A DNA stretch of 7,390 nt, from the NCBI GenBank assembly GCA_934546725.1, contig CAKTED010000069.1, positions 1 to 7,390 of the forward strand, in the 5' to 3' direction. Below the pieces are notes generated by a model, which saw only the letters and a program-made list of their open reading frames with translations, did no database searches and was not told the DNA's origin. Below, one piece after another: positions 6,259 through 7,390 of this stretch (position 1 is its first letter; each line of letters starts with the position of its first letter). The stretch comes from an uncultured Oscillospiraceae bacterium. GTDB taxonomy: Bacteria > Bacillota > Clostridia > Oscillospirales > Oscillospiraceae. The position numbers were made by a program, and so were the translations under genes.

Positions 6259-6289
6259 TAAGCCATAATTTTATAAAGGAGAATGAACA

Positions 6290-6592
6290 ATGCTGAAGCA
6301 TATAATCATGTTCAAATTCAAGGACAGCTTCGATGGCAAAACCGGTGCTGAGAACGCCGCAAAGGTCGCGGAAATGTCCGAAAATCTTATCGGCAGAATT
6401 CCCGAGCTGCGTGAGAGCGCCACTCACCTCAACTGCATCGCCTCCCCGATAAACTATGACCTCGTCATAGAGCTTTCCTTCGATGATGCCGCCGGAATGG
6501 GCGCGTTCCATGTCCATCCGCTGCACATGGAGCTTGTCAAATTTGCCGACGCGGCCACCGATTCCATCAGCGCGGTCGACTACGAATATTAA
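6290..6592 (+). CDS. Dabb-family (stress-responsive alpha/beta barrel) protein
   Basis: A 100-residue protein of the Dabb family, small dimeric ferredoxin-like alpha/beta barrels. Visible family traits are the opening MLKHIIMFKFKD (first strand, with His4), a central helix through AAKVAEMSENLIGRIPEL, and the later strand and loop YDLVIELSF...FHVHPLHMELVKF with its clustered histidines. Total length is typical. There is no signal peptide or membrane segment, so it should be cytosolic. AAAGGAG sits 8 bases before the ATG, in an AT-rich leader. Family members include stress-induced proteins and some cyclases or decarboxylases; most bacterial members, like this one, have no assigned reaction. It is the first gene of an operon with the deacylase 6 bases downstream and lies nearest the DnaA/Spo0A box region. 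Confidence 0.9.
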   Translation: MLKHIIMFKFKDSFDGKTGAENAAKVAEMSENLIGRIPELRESATHLNCIASPINYDLVIELSFDDAAGMGAFHVHPLHMELVKFADAATDSISAVDYEY

Positions 6593-6598
6593 GCTCAG

Positions 6599-7069
6599 AT
6601 GACCAGGACAAACGTCATGCGCCTGCTCGAGCAGGCAAAGATCCCGTTTCGTACCGCCGAATATGAGTTTGACGAAAGCGACCTCGGCGGCGAGCACGCG
6701 GCGGACAGCATCGGCATGCCGCGCGAGCAGGTATTCAAGACTCTTGTGACCCGCTCCGGCAAGGGGGCGCTCCACGTTTTCTGCATCCCCGTCTGCAATG
6801 AGCTCGACCTCAAAAAGGCCGCGAAGGCCTGCGGCGAGAAGAGCATCGAGATGATCCACGTTAAGGAGCTTCTGGGGCTTACAGGCTATGTTCGCGGCGG
6901 CTGCTCGCCGATAGGCATGAAAAAAAAGCTCCCGACCCTGATCGACGAAACGGCCATTCTCTTTGACGAAATAGCCGTAAGCGCCGGCATGCGCGGCGAG
7001 CAGGTGATCCTGTCCCCGCAGTATCTTGCGGACTACGTCGAAGCGGAGTTCATCGACCTGACGGTATGA
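6599..7069 (+). CDS. ybaK: YbaK/EbsC-type Cys-tRNA(Pro) deacylase
   Basis: A 156-residue trans-editing enzyme of the YbaK/ProX superfamily. It hydrolyses Cys-tRNA(Pro), made when prolyl-tRNA synthetase mischarges cysteine, and so protects translation fidelity. The opening MTRTNVMRLLEQAKIPF is typical of Firmicutes members. The conserved lysine of the active site is Lys47 in QVFKTLV, and the glycine-rich GGCSPIGMKKKLP motif runs from residue 100 to 112. Length matches the roughly 155-160 residues of the family. The ATG is 6 bases after the Dabb stop and no Shine-Dalgarno sequence precedes it, so translation is probably coupled to the gene before. The Met at residue 7 is an alternative start but would cut into the usual N-terminus. 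Family is certain; exact tRNA specificity is inferred. Confidence 0.92.
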   Translation: MTRTNVMRLLEQAKIPFRTAEYEFDESDLGGEHAADSIGMPREQVFKTLVTRSGKGALHVFCIPVCNELDLKKAAKACGEKSIEMIHVKELLGLTGYVRGGCSPIGMKKKLPTLIDETAILFDEIAVSAGMRGEQVILSPQYLADYVEAEFIDLTV

Positions 7070-7080
7070 AAAAGTTTAAA

Positions 7081-7121
7081 AAAGCGCGGCAGGAGGATGC
7101 ATTATCCTCCTGCCGCGCTTT
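7081..7121. terminator. Bidirectional intrinsic terminator with an 18-bp perfect stem
   Basis: AAAGCGCGGCAGGAGGAT (7081-7098) pairs perfectly with 7104-7121 around a 5-base loop. It begins 12 bases after the deacylase stop. On the plus strand only three T follow, inside the stem. On the minus strand the stem runs into TTTTTT and, after AAAC, TTTTT, a much stronger tail. It therefore best fits a shared terminator for convergent transcription from the deacylase operon and the minus-strand gene entering from the right edge. Confidence 0.88.
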
Positions 7122-7129
7122 CCATCGCA

Positions 7130-7244
7130 CGTCATTCAGAGGGAGCCTCAGGCGACCGAAGAATCCCCCTGTTGGTTCGTGCAGGTAGCGACAACGTACT
7201 GCCCCCGCCCCTCCATGGGGGATCCCCGCTGCGCGAGGATGACG
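7130..7244. repeat. Imperfect-palindrome intergenic element, probably a dispersed repeat
   Basis: The ends CGTCATTC (7130-7137) and GGATGACG (7237-7244) pair with one wobble. A second inner pair is ATCCCCC (7163-7169) with GGGGGAT (7217-7223). The sequence style (CGTCATTC, a GCGACCGAAGAATCCCCC core, TGCGCGAGGATGACG) resembles short noncoding repeats scattered in intergenic regions of GC-rich clostridia. I recognise the style, not a named family, and copy number cannot be judged from one window. An 84-codon open frame across it has no coding character. Confidence 0.5.
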
Positions 7245-7274
7245 TCAGAGAACGTGGGGTCTTTCGCGTCCTCA

Positions 7275-7307
7275 GCCGCGAAATAAACTCAAATCATTTT
7301 TCGCGGC
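7275..7307. repeat. Hairpin just downstream of the partial minus-strand gene
   Basis: GCCGCGAAA (7275-7283) and TTTCGCGGC (7299-7307) are perfect 9-base reverse complements with a 15-base AT-rich loop. It starts 17 bases after the stop of the minus-strand gene. No T-run follows the 3' arm in either direction, so it is more likely an mRNA 3'-end stabiliser or an accessory stem than a full terminator. Confidence 0.5.
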
Positions 7308-7323
7308 GACATGTGCGCCCACT

Positions 7324-7390
7324 TTACCATTCCGGGTGCTTTTTGCGGTAATACTGCGAGATCCTGAAATCCTCGAGCACGGCGGTAACG
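7324..7390 (-). CDS. C-terminal end of an unidentified protein (partial)
   Basis: Reading leftward from the window edge, one frame stays open for 21 codons and ends at TAA (7326-7324). The residues are VTAVLEDFRISQ followed by YYRKKHPEW, a hydrophilic, charged tail of plausible protein composition. It is too short for the six-frame listing used for longer genes. Support comes from context: the hairpins to its left, especially the one at 7081-7121 with a strong minus-strand T-tail, make sense only if transcription arrives from this side. The family cannot be recognised from 21 residues. Confidence 0.6.
   Translation of the reverse strand, partial: VTAVLEDFRISQYYRKKHPEW

Larger units (their letters stand above)
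5914..6289. other. Divergent intergenic region, putative replication origin or DnaA/Spo0A-controlled locus
   Basis: This 376-base stretch has no gene. It contains the hydantoinase-family promoter, an AT-rich segment (about 5979-6050), four DnaA boxes with degenerate neighbours, an inverted pair of Spo0A-box cores, and the leader of the plus-strand operon. All complete genes to its left read leftward and the two complete genes to its right read rightward, as expected when replication forks leave a bidirectional origin. What is seen is the motif set and gene polarity; origin function is inference. The absence of dnaA and dnaN nearby argues for caution, since clostridial origins usually adjoin dnaA. 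A DnaA-titrating cluster or a DnaA-regulated promoter are the main alternatives. Confidence 0.45.

Noticed and set aside
6170..6859. Minus-strand open frame of 229 codons across the Dabb and deacylase genes
   Set aside because: Antisense to two recognised families with proper start context; no motif of its own.
7097..7351. Plus-strand open frame of 84 codons in the right-hand intergenic region
   Set aside because: It starts inside the terminator stem, runs through the palindromic element, lacks a ribosome site and overlaps the minus-strand gene end.

Overview
The window looks like chromosomal DNA from a GC-rich member of the Firmicutes, probably a clostridial lineage of the Oscillospirales kind. 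The grounds are strong GGAGG-type ribosome binding sites before most genes, sigma-A promoters of the TTG...TATAAT type, two perfect Spo0A-box cores, and protein families common in that group. The lineage is inferred from style and content; no marker gene for taxonomy is present. I see no phage, transposase, CRISPR array, tRNA or rRNA.

The left three quarters (16-5913) carry four genes, all on the minus strand. In transcription order they are an orphan HyuA-type hydantoinase/oxoprolinase-family ATPase, a class I (AspAT-type) PLP aminotransferase, adenylosuccinate lyase (purB, of the subfamily that includes the animal enzyme), and a LysR-type regulator. The hydantoinase-family gene, the aminotransferase and purB each have a recognisable promoter. 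The lysR gene probably reads through from purB. Aspartate metabolism is a plausible link between the aminotransferase and PurB, because the succinyl group that PurB releases as fumarate comes from aspartate.

The gene-free stretch 5914-6289 separates the minus-strand block from a plus-strand block. It is the most interesting part of the window. It holds four sequences that fit the DnaA-box consensus TTWTNCACA within 94 bases, all in one orientation, with degenerate boxes around them and an AT-rich flank. It also holds a 10-bp inverted pair of TGTCGAAAAA, each arm containing the Spo0A-box core TGTCGAA. Genes run away from it on both sides. This is what a replication origin, or a DnaA/Spo0A-controlled regulatory locus, would look like. 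No dnaA or dnaN gene is in view, so the origin reading is a hypothesis.

The plus-strand block (6290-7069) is a two-gene operon: a Dabb (stress-responsive alpha/beta barrel) protein followed 6 bases later by a YbaK/EbsC-type Cys-tRNA(Pro) deacylase. It ends at an 18-bp perfect hairpin that also serves as a strong terminator for minus-strand transcription. Beyond that lie a 115-bp imperfect-palindrome element resembling dispersed intergenic repeats, a further hairpin, and the last 21 codons of a minus-strand gene that continues past the window edge.
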